Positions 25,728 through 37,060 of a stretch of DNA of 64,000 bases are shown piece by piece. The notes below the pieces were generated by a model. That model did not search any database. It saw only the letters and a list, made by a program, of their open reading frames with translations, and had not been told where the DNA came from. The position numbers and the translations under genes are program-made. The stretch's first letter is position 1; each line of letters opens with the position of its first letter. The stretch is from Formicarius rufipectus (Eukaryota > Chordata > Aves > Passeriformes > Formicariidae), in assembly GCA_013399695.1 (NCBI GenBank), contig VXAU01003506.1:208660-272659 (forward strand), written 5' to 3'.

Positions 25728-26060
25728 CCTCAGCTCTTGCAATATTCAGGCCTGTAAGGGCTGCACAGCTGATATAGAATTGAGCTATATATGTAAATAT
25801 ATGCTGGGACCATACATGTTGTTAAACCATGGAAGGGTTAACAAGTACAGTACAGCAGAGGGGCTACACAGGGCTGTTTATATACAAGCAGGGTAGCATC
25901 ACTTCTGAAAGATATATTGTGTATAGAACTGCCCAGGTATATTCAAATTCTTCTTTGTATGTAGATCATCCTGCTTTCTAGAAGATTTTTTTCTCATTAC
26001 TGCCCTCAAATACTGCCTTCCTTCCATAAATGATTAAACAAACAAGAATAATAATTTGTT
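25728..26060. other. Spacer between two A/C tracts
   Basis: Unique AT-rich sequence containing a TATATATGTAAATATAT stretch at about 25785-25803. No gene. Confidence 0.6.
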
Positions 26061-26230
26061 TAAAACCCTAAATCCCCTAAAACCCAAACCAAACAAATAA
26101 AAAAACCCCAACCAACCAAACAAAAAAACCAACCAAATAAACAAAAAAACCCAAACCAAACCAAAACAAAAAGATAAAAAAACCAAACCAACAAAACCCA
26201 CCACCCAACAAAACAAAACAACAATAACAG
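26061..26230 (+). repeat. Second A/C-rich low-complexity tract
   Basis: About 170 bases of A and C with CCAAAC, AACCC and CCAACC units, in the same orientation as the tract 330 bases upstream. The frames on the minus strand (26034-26410) are Phe/Leu/Trp/Gly-rich translations of it. Confidence 0.88.
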
Positions 26231-26710
26231 AAAATGCCTCAACAAACCAAAGCAACTAACAGACTTAGGAAAAGAGACCAAAACTAATCCTGAAGGTTGA
26301 CAGGCTTTATTGGCAATATCTTTATGAGAACTTGCACCACTTTCAGAGAGCACTGCTGAGGAACATGGCATCATCTGTAGCCTTTTTCTTAAAAGTTTTT
26401 TTTCATTCAAGTTACAAGACTGCAGGAGTCAATAACACAGAAAAACTGATGTCTGTTCATGTATACTGCTTTATCCCCTTTGAAAGTACAGGCCATCAAT
26501 TTCAGGTGGACTTTGTGGATGCTTAGAACTAAGTATATGCTTAAGTGTTTGGAGATTCAGGTCCTCAGCATAAAATTTCCTGCTCTCTGTGTGTAAAAAG
26601 AACATACATCCATTACTAGAAGTCCAAAAACACTTACTCAGTAATAGAATATGATAGACACCTTGACCACAAAAAATTTTGTTCGTGTGGGTGATCTCTG
26701 AACATACAAA
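26231..26710. other. Unique non-coding DNA
   Basis: No gene or repeat was recognised apart from short T-runs. The 64-codon frame 26332-26526 has no family features. Confidence 0.55.
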
Positions 26711-26756
26711 TGATCAGGCTTAATGATTTAACCAGATCCTTCCAACTCTGTGTGAT
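26711..26756 (+). mobile_element. Possible decayed CR1 3' tail
   Basis: The words TTAATGATTTAA, then GATCCTTCCAACTCTGTGTGATG, resemble a worn CR1 end (TTGATGATCCTTGTGGGTCCCTTCCAACTC followed by ATTCTGTGAT). The middle part is missing and the terminal octamer is imperfect, so this is tentative. Confidence 0.3.
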
Positions 26757-28040
26757 GTTTCCAGAGTATAAGCCACTCTTTCCTCCAAGATATTTGACAG
26801 ATCTTTAACTTGAGCACTGAACTTTTAATTAAAGCTTGGAGGATCCTCTATCATCCAAATACTAGATTGTGAAAATTTCCATTTTTTCTTTGCACTTTGA
26901 GCAGTCTTTGAAGCTTCCTATGTATTTTTCAAGCACAGATGCTCTCCCTTTTGGCAAAATTATGGAGAATATATTTTTCCTTATCTTCTTTTACTACTTT
27001 TTGTCCTCCTACCATTTTGAGAATATACTACAACCTTGCTGACATATAACCCTCGTTTCACTTCATGTGAACGCTGTTTTCTGTTACAGAAAACACACAC
27101 AAGTTTATTTACAGTGAAATACTAGTGGAATCAAATTAAATTTGCTCATTTAAAGTATTGTAATAGTACAGTGGTACACTGTAGATGAGGTTTTATTGGT
27201 GTCTTATACTGCCAAAGTGAGCTCTCAACTTGAGAAATTAACAGGTTTGCACTAACCAAACTTTTTTCAGCTTTCATTTCACTCTCCCCAGCCTCTGATT
27301 TTGTCCCTAACACTGTCTGGCCTACGCAAAGTCCACTGAGAGAAAAACAATACAGGAGATGGTTCAAAGAGGACTGATGAATTCAACATGTTGCCTCTAA
27401 GGGGAGGCTTTGAAAACAAGTTTACTACTGAAGCTAGGACAGAAAAGCATAAAACTTGATGCAATCACAGGGTAAAATCCAATAGTTTGTACCATCCAAG
27501 AGGTCAGGCCCAATGATCACAGTGCCTTATAAGTATGAAAATTGAGAGATGCTTTAAGATTCACAGACAGGTCAATAAAATTTACACTGCTTATGAAGAG
27601 CTCCTGAAAGACATAAAATTAAGTCTCTGTAGCTCCTTGCTCACTTCTGCCCTTTGTAATTTCTAGTCCACTATCTTTCTGCTTGCAGGTTTGTTGCCAT
27701 GTCTGCCTATCACACTCTCATCTGTGTTCAAGATGCCCTTCACCCTGCTCTGCTCCCTTACCCATTTGTTTACTCCCACATCACCCTATGTAACAGCGGA
27801 TATGAATCTTGCTCTGCCATTCAGCTCTTCCATACATGTACACTCCCTACATTTCATCACTGTCAACCTCCTCTTTATTTTCTGCCTCAAGGGAGACACA
27901 GCTGAGCAAAGACCCCTGGAGGACTGGTAGGGACGGTTTGACATACAGCCACTGGATGCCAACATGTAGAAAACTTGGCTTATATAGCTTCTTTATCCTT
28001 GCTCTCATGATTTATCTCTTGGTTCTTTGCTAGGTTAACA
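26757..28040. other. Unique non-coding DNA
   Basis: A pyrimidine-rich part (27640-27900) holds overlapping + frames of 68-79 codons typical of C/T-rich DNA. No gene recognised. Confidence 0.55.
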
Positions 28041-28103
28041 GTTGTATTTGATGACTCTAAAGGTCTTTTCCAACCTAAACAATATTATGATTCTATGATT
28101 CTG
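28041..28103 (+). mobile_element. CR1 LINE 3' tail fragment
   Basis: GTATTTGATGACTCTAAAGG and TCTTTTCCAACCTAAACAAT are followed by two terminal octamer copies (ATTATGATTCTATGATTCTG). This is the standard end of an avian CR1 copy in + orientation. How far the element reaches upstream cannot be told by eye. Confidence 0.85.
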
Positions 28104-30439
28104 AAACTATTTTGACAAAAAAAAGTTTGGTATATCTGCAATTTTGAAAGGAAACCAGAATTTTGGGACAACTGAACTGGAAGGATTTCCAAGGTCATCA
28201 AACTGGCATACCACAAGTAGAAGAAACTACAAAAACATGCTAAATCCTAAACATTCCATGCTACCTTTGCTACCCATACATGGCAGTGGCCACAGAACAT
28301 TCTGCTGACATGGAGCAAATTAAATACATCACAGGAGAACAAAATCTGCAACATTATAAACAAAATTAAAGGAGAATACAGGACTATAGTTTCTTACTCC
28401 AGGTGAGGAATGCATCAGATGAAAATTTGTCAAACAAATTGTCCTCAGACACCTATTTTCTCAGTATGGAAAAGAAGTGTTATTTTCATGAGTCAGAGGG
28501 TTCAGAGGTGTGTTTCACAGCCACATGGAACAGTCAGTCTTCCTACAAACTCACAAAGTCACAGAGGAGAAGCACTCCCATGGGGAACGTGCTGATGGCA
28601 GCACAATTCAGAGACTTTTCACAGAAAAAGACAGGATTGCTTTGGATCTGGCCATACAAAGAACTGCCTTGCCATGCTACTATGATGACTGAAGATGATC
28701 TAGCTCAGAGAAGTTTAATTTCAAGGGGTATCAGATCAGCCCCCAGCCTCCCATTCAGCATGCCTGTGAACAGGATACCTCACTGTCCCCTGTGACATTG
28801 AAAATTTCCCCCAGTGTATTTTAGCTCAGAGAAGACCTGAACAGGAACTGAAGCATGTCAGTGGATCACTCTGATCAGTCGCAAGAGACAGACCACAGTT
28901 GGAAGCCAACACTTACTTATTTAATTTTAACCACTTGCTTGTGATCAGATTTTTCAAGGTTACATATAGAAACTGCATCAAATCACTGTATAATCTGGCA
29001 TTTCCAATACTTTTTCCATGGCTATATATGCCTGCCCACTCCTCCAGTAAGTATTGAAGTGAGAGAATAAGTTCTCTGATTGACAAAACCAAAACTGTAA
29101 CATCTGTCAACAGAAACCAATTCCCCTTTCCCCTGGGTCCCCTTCCTCTGGTTTAGAAAGTACAATATACTCTTGATTTGTCAAAATATTTCACTTAGTT
29201 GAAAATATAAACCTCTCCTCTATAGTAGAATGTATTTTTTCCTTTAAATGTTAGAAATGAACTGAAGAGAAATGTCATTCAGATAACAGAACCTGATACA
29301 TTTCAAGGTTTTCCCAAATTCTTATCAGCTTTATCCTCCCTTGTCTGAAATTATTTGACCCAATTCATAAATGCTTTTGGCTAACATGAAGAAGATATCA
29401 CTGTCAGGAAGAAAAAAAATACATAAAGCAAAGAATTTTTGTCTGAGTGTTTCCTCATTTCTATCCAGAGGCAAAACTGCCACTGTGTTCACTGGAAGGA
29501 AAGCTGGGTTCCTGTGTCCTCCAACTCTCCTCCAAGGTTAGCAATTCATACTCATTTTCCCCTTATGCTGGGGAGCAAAGTGCCTAATTTCACTAGGGGG
29601 TTTTCTTGGTTTTTTTTCCTACCCACTCTAATTGCAGTAGTAGGCAATTTAAAAGATACATGCTTAAAATCCATTAAAAGCTTTCCTAATAAAACTATAT
29701 TAGGTAGGGATGCTGAGAATTCACAAGCTAGCAAACAGAAAAACACCTGGACAGTGCCATGCACTTCCACATATTGCATTAGGGCTAAGAGAAGAGTTAC
29801 AGAAAGAAAGGAAGGGAGTAAACCTGCTGAAGGTAGCATTTGCATAAATTACATCTAGGGAGTAAGCAGTATCAGAGTGCTCAAAACAACAAAGACATTA
29901 AAAGAAGGTGGTAAAAATAGATATGAAACATGAACATTTAATTTGAAAAAAGTAAGGAACTACTGTTTCTGGATCTGATTCTTTATTTTGGTACCACTGC
30001 TTTGTGAAACTTGATCCTGGAAAGATGGGGACCTAAATAATAGACAGAAATTTCTAGGGGAAAATGTGAATGGGGTAAAAAGTCCTGCCATAAAGATTGC
30101 CTTAAAGGGGCAATCAGGCCCCAAAGGATGGGGGCAACTGCTTTATCTTCCCATTCAATAGGCAGAGGAGAGTCAGAAAGAAGAATTATCCTTATCTGGA
30201 TAAGAGTTCCTGCTAGAAAGGGCTGGTAAACTTCTGCAAGCTAGTCATTTTTGGGGGATGCTGAAAGGAGGTACCCATTGCTAAAAATTATGTATGTCCA
30301 AACATGCAAGTCCAGGTTCCTCTGAGTGCTATTTACCTCTAATAGGAACATTAAAGGTTGCACTTTCCCTCCATTACATCTTGACTGCAATAAACTTCTA
30401 CATATTCTGTGACTACAAATCCAAAAGTGATTAAAATTT
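28104..30439. other. Unique non-coding DNA
   Basis: The longest frames are + 28403-28795 (130 codons) and + 29439-29858 (139 codons, with a 97-codon minus shadow). All three + frames are open around 28510-28595 and no domain is visible. In number and length these match what chance gives in 64 kb at about 40% GC. Confidence 0.5.
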
Positions 30440-30690
30440 CCTGTGGGAAATCACACATGCCTTTCACTTAAGGAAATTCATAACTTTTGTTTAGAAATTA
30501 TAATTTTGATTTGTACCTTTAATAGAATGGAATACTGTAAATTAATTTACATATTAGATTATAATCATGAAGGGAAAATTAATTACATTTAATACCACCA
30601 GTGTAGGCACTTAATGAAGGAAGTAAAAATTCAAATTTGTCACTTGGAACTCAATAATTTGTTTTAAAATAGGAGCTGTCCCTGGTAAGT
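30440..30690. promoter_or_regulatory. Homeodomain-site-rich AT block with a 14-bp palindrome
   Basis: GTAAATTAATTTAC at 30537-30550 is a perfect palindrome. Around it are ATTATAATTT, TTAATTAC, TTTAATAC and ATTATAATCATG. A strong donor-like GTAAGTGAG at about 30684 follows a TTTTAAAATAG acceptor-like tract only 12 bases upstream, too short for an ordinary exon. Regulatory function is inferred from motif density. Confidence 0.25.
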
Positions 30691-31221
30691 GAGTTGGGTG
30701 CAACTGCATTTTGATCATCTGGCCCACTGATTTCTCTGCCACTGTCTTTGATTTCTGAAGGACAGCTTTTTGGAAAGTTCAGGAGTTTTAACTCTGCAAT
30801 GACCAATTTCCTCCTTTATTTGGCTGCCACTCACTCAATGTAACTGCCAGATTTTCCTGTACCCAAAAAGCTAGTTCTAATAACCTTAGATACATAATAC
30901 AGCATACATTTCTGACAAAAGGAAGAGGTCTGCAAAACACAAAGAACTGTGAAATCTATCTCCAGCAGAAGTGGGAGCTCAATCCATTAACAATCCAGCC
31001 ATATAAATATTTCCTAGTGCATATACTGGATTTGGCTTTTGTTTAATTATTGTAACTGAAAAACTGCAATACAATCCCCTGTGAGATGTTAAAAATAGAG
31101 TAGGATAAGTTCTTCAGAAAATTCAAATGTCTAGTTCTCCCCCAGAAGCAAACTTTTATGACAGTTTGTAAAGCTTTTGAAAACAGTTAGTTGAAGTGAT
31201 TGAAGCTGAAGTGAGATTCAC
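30691..31221. other. Unique non-coding DNA
   Basis: I see nothing in it beyond AT-rich unique sequence. Confidence 0.5.
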
Positions 31222-31296
31222 ATCCATTTTCTAATGCCTTAAAAATAACAACAGGAATAATGGCCCTTACACAATAGAGTTGTAAAAAATTAGAGG
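31222..31296 (+). mobile_element. Possible MIR SINE fragment
   Basis: AAAAATAACAACAGGAATAA, TGGCCCTTACACAATAGAGT and TGTAAAAAATTAGAG follow the central-to-3' part of the MIR consensus (CTGTAAAATGGGAATAATAA, TAGTACCTACCTCATAGGGT, TGTTGTGAGGATTAAATGAG). Divergence is high, as expected for this ancient amniote SINE. Confidence 0.4.
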
Positions 31297-31500
31297 TTTC
31301 ACCAAAAGAGTTATTTAGATGAGAAAATTATAGCTGCACGTTTGCACATCTGCACCTTGACAATCATATCCATGAGAATGTTGTAATTGCCATGAATTAT
31401 GCAAAATGCTAATTAAGAACTCTAATTCACTAATCATCTCACAGGGTCATAACTAGAGTTGAATTTTATTAAGGACATACAATTCTGTGAAATGAATTTC
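31297..31500. promoter_or_regulatory. Candidate conserved non-coding block
   Basis: Packed with TAATT/ATTA words (TGTAATTGCC, TGAATTATGCAAAATGC, GCTAATTAAG, TCTAATTCACTAATCATC) and an octamer-like ATGCAAAA. There is no coding frame. Developmental enhancers often look like this, but only cross-species alignment can show it. Confidence 0.22.
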
Positions 31501-31629
31501 TGCACTATACATCTTTCCAAAGGAAAGAAGGGAGGGCATGCAGTCCTTGTGATTTAGTTGGAAGGGAGGGATTCAAGAGGAAACTGCCTGGACAGCCTAG
31601 ACACTGTCATCACTTATGACTTCTGATGA
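31501..31629. other. Unique spacer
   Basis: Short G/A-rich unique sequence with nothing recognised. Confidence 0.5.
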
Positions 31630-31705
31630 ACATTTTGGTCCTCAATTTCCCTCTCTATAAAATCAGGACCTTACCATGAATGTGTAAGGTTTAGCATGCT
31701 CATGC
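31630..31705 (+). mobile_element. Probable MIR SINE fragment
   Basis: GGTCCTCAATTTCCCTCTCT followed by ATAAAATCAGGACC and then GAATGTGTAAGGTTTAGCAT matches the MIR core and 3' part (CCTCAGTTTCCTCATCTGTA, then AAATG, then ACATGTAAAGCGCTTAGCAC) with an internal deletion. Confidence 0.5.
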
Positions 31706-32142
31706 TTATAAGGTCACCTATGTAATGCTGCATAACTCTTCAAAAAGCTACCTGGAATTGCTGATGTTTCTGTTAAAATAAACAACAAGGAATAATTTGC
31801 TGCTCATCTGCAACTACTATATCTTACAAAAGTCTGAGGTAGGGGGGAAAAAAAAAAGAAGGCAGCAACAATCCTGCAGCCAGGAAAGGAAGAAGAAAAA
31901 CTCTGTAGTTCAGGTTACTACTTTTCTGATGAACAGAGACAGTAACACAGAAAGACTACTCTTATTTGATTTGGTATATTTGCAAAATGTTACTGACCTA
32001 GAGATGACAGAGTTAACTTTCAGATGTTCTCCTGAGGCAATGTTTCACAATATAAAAGTACAAGACTGCATCAGCTTAAGGAAATTGCACCCCTGTGGAT
32101 GGACACAGTCAGGCAAATCTTCAGAGAAAAAAGCAACAACTC
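31706..32142. other. Unique non-coding DNA
   Basis: A 127-codon + frame (31797-32180) begins here but ends in Lys-rich low-complexity sequence encoded by an A-run. No family features, not called. Confidence 0.5.
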
Positions 32143-32218
32143 TAAAAATAAAAAAAAAAAAGCTCAAAACCAAACAATAACAACAACACACAACAAGCAA
32201 CAACCAAACAAACCCCAA
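32143..32218 (+). repeat. A-rich to A/C-rich low-complexity tract
   Basis: An A-run is followed by CAA/AACA/CAAAC units, again A/C-only on the + strand. Confidence 0.85.
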
Positions 32219-35200
32219 GACCCATTCCCATTAAAGTTGCTGGGGATGGAAGCTTTAGGATCCATTAGCTGGTGCTGAAGATATCAGTTACAGAGGTTGG
32301 ATATCACATCTTGGAAATACATCAGGCAGGCAGGTTATAAATACAGACAGAGAAAATAAAATCAACTACCCTTTCCCGTCCTTGTGCTATCAAGTTGCTC
32401 AGCTACCCTGTAGTTACCCATTGAGCACACATGCTGAGAAGTATGGGACTGCTAATACAATTATATCAATGTCTGTCTGCACCAATCTTTCTCACAGAGA
32501 CAAATCTCTCTCTGCAGCACTGATCAAGGCATCCAAATATACATTTGACCTAAGAAGAAATTAAAGCCAAAGTGTGTTGGCAGAGTACAGAAATACTCTT
32601 GAGATTAAAGATGACATAAAGTATTTGCTGTAAAGTAAGCTGCTTTATGTCATCCATCTAGTGGATGAAGCTGATGTGGAGATCTATGTTTGCTGAGACA
32701 ACACACCAGCTCTGTTACACCAATAGGAACTGACACCAACTTCACAGCTACCAAGTGAGATTTTCAAATTGGTGACAGTCAAATATTCATTTCCCTCTTT
32801 TTGAGATCTGCCTGCTTCCACACTTAAGGTTCTAAAACACAGAAAACTTACAGCCAGAACACAGCAGGAAGAAAAAGTCTCAAGACTGGTAACAGTTTTA
32901 TCACCCAAAAGTAGGCTGGCACTGAGGGAGATACAGCTGGATGGAATACCTCTCATACTGGAGCTAGGCAGGACTCCAGGAGACAAGAAGGTAAGCACAG
33001 CATCTAGGGCTGCCTCTCACCTGGTCGGCACATTCCTTCTCTAACCAGGGGACACAGAAAAGAAGCAGATCTCAGAAAGGAAAATGAGGACACCTGGAGA
33101 AAATACAAATGCATTTAGGCCACCTTTGCCACTTTCTATGTGTAGCCAGAAGCACAAACAGAAAGCTGGAAGACAGGTTGAGATAACACTAGGGTCTCCT
33201 GCCACACACCCCTCCAGACCACCTCATCCCTGTCTGCAGAGTGTCTGCTGAGGACAACCAGGCAAGAGCCAGAAATGTTTGCAGGGAAATGTTTTCTCAC
33301 CAAGACTCAGCTGCCAGTGCTCACTAGTCACAGTTTGGCAAATAATTCCCGAGAATTAGAGATTCACAGAAACACGTTGCCCTTTGTTAAGACAGAGCGG
33401 GTTATGTGGTTATAGGCCAAATACTGACCTGGTATAAGTGAAACTGCACTAATAGTAGAGGATCTGGCTTCATATTTTCTGGGATGCACCTATGTTTTTA
33501 TCAGTGGACAAAGAGAAAGGAAATACATAATTAAGTATAAAAATAAACCAATTAGGGGAAAAAAGAGCTAATTTTTCATTTTCATATTTTCTAATTTATA
33601 TATCTTATTTAAGTAAATAAAATTTAACTCATTTCAAAATATGATCTAATCCAAAGAGCAGTCTTGCAGCATCTACCAACAAAGCAGAGAGAGGATATTC
33701 CAACAAAGAGGGCACAACAAGAAACTTTTCCTTGAACTGACTGCTCTGCTATTACTGTCAACTAACAGAAAGACAGCCAGGGAACTCAATGCTAGCAGCA
33801 TTGCAAATGCAGCCTAAAATATTTTGCAAGTATGCTGGCTTGGTTAGAATTGTTAGTCCTGACTCCTGTACAGACAGGTGTGGACAGTCGAGCTTGTGAG
33901 TCATAATATGGAATTGACAACAAAGAAAGGTAGATTTATTGTATGAATCTGCAATGGACCTGCTGTTTGAATCAAGGAAAGTCATCTGAATCTAGGATAT
34001 CATCTGTGATATTTTTTCCACTCCTGCTCTCTAGTTCGTTGAGCTACAAGGAGTGTGACTGGCAAGCATCCACTATGTGTATTCCACCTAACACAGAGCC
34101 TTCAAACTAGGAAAATTCCTCTAGGATAGGAGGAGCCCCTCAGATGATAAAAACTCAGCAACCTCTTTCTTTGCATCCAAAACATGAGTATTTGGCATTC
34201 TTGGAAAGGTGTCATGACTGTCAGTTGCTACATACTTCCACTGTGTATTCAGTTTAATATTATGATTAGTGTCAGTCATACAAGGGGTATGGATATATGA
34301 GAACAAGTAAGAGAAAAACTGCACAAATGCAAACTGGAAAATGAGCAGGTTGGGGTAGAAAAAGAATGACCTAAAAAACCTCTTCAAGATTTGTGGGCAA
34401 CATTGGTATGGAAATGGTAGAAAATGGCTCTCCAGCAGCTGGAAGAAGAGGTTAAATTACTTATCTTGTTTAAAGCAAAGAGCCACTTGTACTCTCCCCA
34501 CCTCTGGCAAGAGTTCCACAGGCAGCCCTAGTCCACTGCTCTGTACACACCAATAATTCAGCAAGGAGAGAGTCAAACATATAATCTACTAGGTAAAGTA
34601 GATTCTCTTTTTTCTAATCAGAGCAACACAAAACAGCTTAATTTGTTAAAAGTGATGAACAGCACCAAAAAAAAGAGCTGGGAAAAGATTCTCGCTCCAG
34701 AGAGGAGACACGCCTGTTGACCTCTAGTGTGACCACAAATATCTCCAGGTACACATCAGTTAGAGAAACAGTGCCTTGATCTTGCAAGTATGGGAAGGGC
34801 ACTGCAGATCCAGGTCTTCCCCTGCTGGGAAAATGCGATATTAAAAGTGTTCCATTCCTGCATCATTTGCAGTGGATATGAATGAGAGAAGCAACAGTTT
34901 GTTCTTTAGGAGGAATAATCACAAAGCAGCAAATGGCTAGAAGTCAGTATTTATTAAACTGCAAGCCAGTTGCATTTTATGAGCACCAAAAGTGAGAACA
35001 TTATTATAAGATCTGATAAATCAAAGCACTGAGAGTAAACACACTGTGTAAGCTACAATTATATGCCTCTGTAAGATCAATAATTCAAGAGGTTTCATCC
35101 ACATTATGCATGATGGCCTATGGGAAGTTGGCCTCTGGAGAGTACTTGCTTGGACTGAGAACAGATGCAGAGGCTTTTGAAGAATTCCTGCCTCCAAATT

Positions 35201-36179
35201 TCAAACTGTTGACTATCACATTTTCAGAGATGTGGGATCAGTAGAATTATCCATAGTGGGTGGGAGGGCAGCAATTTCTCCTGTGCCAATACCAGGTGCA
35301 GTAGGCTCTGCAGGGATGGTTCACACTCACAATACCCACAAGCTTTTTAGGGAGTGCTTACATCTTCAGGGATTGCTGTGCAGTTAGGATCTGTTTGGTG
35401 CTAATTAAAAGACAACACAGTATGTATAAGGACCACCCTTCTGTACTGAAGTGCCCTCCTCAACAAAAGGAGTTAAGGAGAAGTGCTCTCTTCACTCTTA
35501 CCATGGACTAATCTCAGTACAGCATCTGACTGATCAATGCAAACTTTAAGTAAAAGAGCATGCTAGTTGGTTTATCTGTCATTCAATGCATGCAGACTCA
35601 ATCCATTAAAATTGAGCAGAGGGGAAAAGGAATTACTCTTTCTCTTCTGGGTTACACCATCTGCAGAGTCAATGACACTCCAAGATAACTCTGGCCAGCC
35701 AGCCCTACGGAGGACCACAGTGAGTTGTAGCAGAGAACCATTATTGCACTGAACCATCAGAGATATTGCTCCTCAATTCTCCTGCTGCTTTATGAAATGC
35801 TCTCTTCTCATGTCAGCAGCAAAAATCCCAGGATTTTGTTTCAAACAGGTTATTCTGCTGTCCATCTGTTGATGCAAATATCCCTATAAAGCCCTACAGA
35901 CTTCTCTCTTGTGTTGTGCATAATCAATATAATTCCTTCTTGCCCTTCCCAGGATAGCAACTATATTTTTCTGAAGAACACTCTCAAACACAAAGACTGC
36001 TTGACCTTTACTGCATATCCAGGACCCATTTATTTATTTCTTAGCCTTCTTGTTTGGGAGGGTATCTGCCTTCCAGTGACTCACAGTCAGCTGGAGTAGT
36101 CTCCATGCTGAGTCTACTGATTAGCCAAAAATTCATTTCTCAGCAGATGAGGTTATGAGGTTGTCTTAGCTACACTCCC
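32219..36179. other. Unique non-coding DNA, with two overlapping hairpins
   Basis: A perfect 12-bp inverted repeat (32610-32621 and 32643-32654) is followed by a second hairpin (32651-32667). A splice-bounded-looking + frame at 32829-32990 ends in a good AAG/GTAAGC donor, but its Arg codons are all AGA/AGG and a 104-codon minus frame covers the same bases, so I do not call it. Otherwise unique AT-rich DNA. Confidence 0.5.
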
Positions 36180-36345
36180 CAGCAACCTGTTTGATACTGA
36201 TTTCATTTGCAGTAATAGTACCATAAAGTAAACGGCCTTGCCTTTGTTATTTGCTTTCAAGTAATCAATGCAGTGTGCAACTCATTCACTCTGAGACTTA
36301 ATCAAATTAACTATATTTGTTCCCCCCTTATTGCTATGGATTTCA
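36180..36345. promoter_or_regulatory. Candidate regulatory block with SOX- and homeodomain-type words
   Basis: CCTTTGTTATTTGC (a SOX-type CTTTGTT core) is followed by AAGTAATCAATGC and TTAATCAAATTAAC. There is no repeat match and no open frame. The motifs are seen; function is inference. Confidence 0.2.
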
Positions 36346-37060
36346 GTCCTAATTAAGCTCCTAATCCATGAAGCTGTTTTCTTCCTGGGATACTATGGGA
36401 AAGGCTGTTCCCACCTCCTCCCCCCTCTTTCTCACACAGGGTTATGTCACTTGGAAAGCTGTTTCCTTAAAGAAGATGCAGTTACTTCTGCTATCAAGTT
36501 GCCAAAATTCAATGCCATCGAGCTTCTAATTAAAAATCTAAATAATTTGAAAAGAGCTAAATAAATAAGTCCAGAAGGGTAGTCGGTTAGTTGAGCTCAT
36601 CAGAAATATGTTGGCATACGCCAACACAGAGTCTCATTTTCTAAGAATGGCTTAATTTTTACGCAAATTTCAGCAATGTGTTTATAAAACCAGATTGCCT
36701 CAAGAGGCAGTAATTCTCTCTAGTTGGGAATACTGTACTTTCCTGAAGATGCTGGAGGCATGCTCTCTTGATTTAATCCAGTAATCCTCCACCAAACTTT
36801 TGAACTTGTTATCCTTCTCAATTAAATTTGGCAGAAAGATGGTGTACCTAGTTACAGAGGCTGGGACCAGTTTATCCCTGTGTGAATGTAACCAAAACTG
36901 TGTACTCTACACCCTCTGTGTCACTTCTGATGAACTGTTAATAATGGATCATTTGCAGCAGCTGCCCAGGGCACACTTGACACCTCAGGCTACAAGACAG
37001 GTGTCGAAAAACCCTTCAAGGCATGGCAATTTTTCTTTCTTCACACCAGTGATTCAGCCA
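36346..37060. other. Unique non-coding DNA upstream of an LTR
   Basis: An 88-codon + frame (36800-37066) runs up to the LTR border. It shows no gag, protease or polymerase character, so there is no sign of retroviral internal sequence here. Confidence 0.5.

Noticed and set aside
25790..25805. TATATATG-type words between the A/C tracts
   Set aside because: Ordinary AT-rich DNA, no promoter context.
28403..28795. 130-codon + frame after an acceptor-like CTTACTCCAG
   Set aside because: All three + frames are open in its middle, and the peptide shows no family or composition bias. Expected by chance.
32829..32990. Exon-like + frame of 54 codons with acceptor and AAG/GTAAGC donor
   Set aside because: All Arg codons are AGA/AGG, first-position G is not enriched, and a 104-codon minus frame covers the same bases. 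More likely chance.
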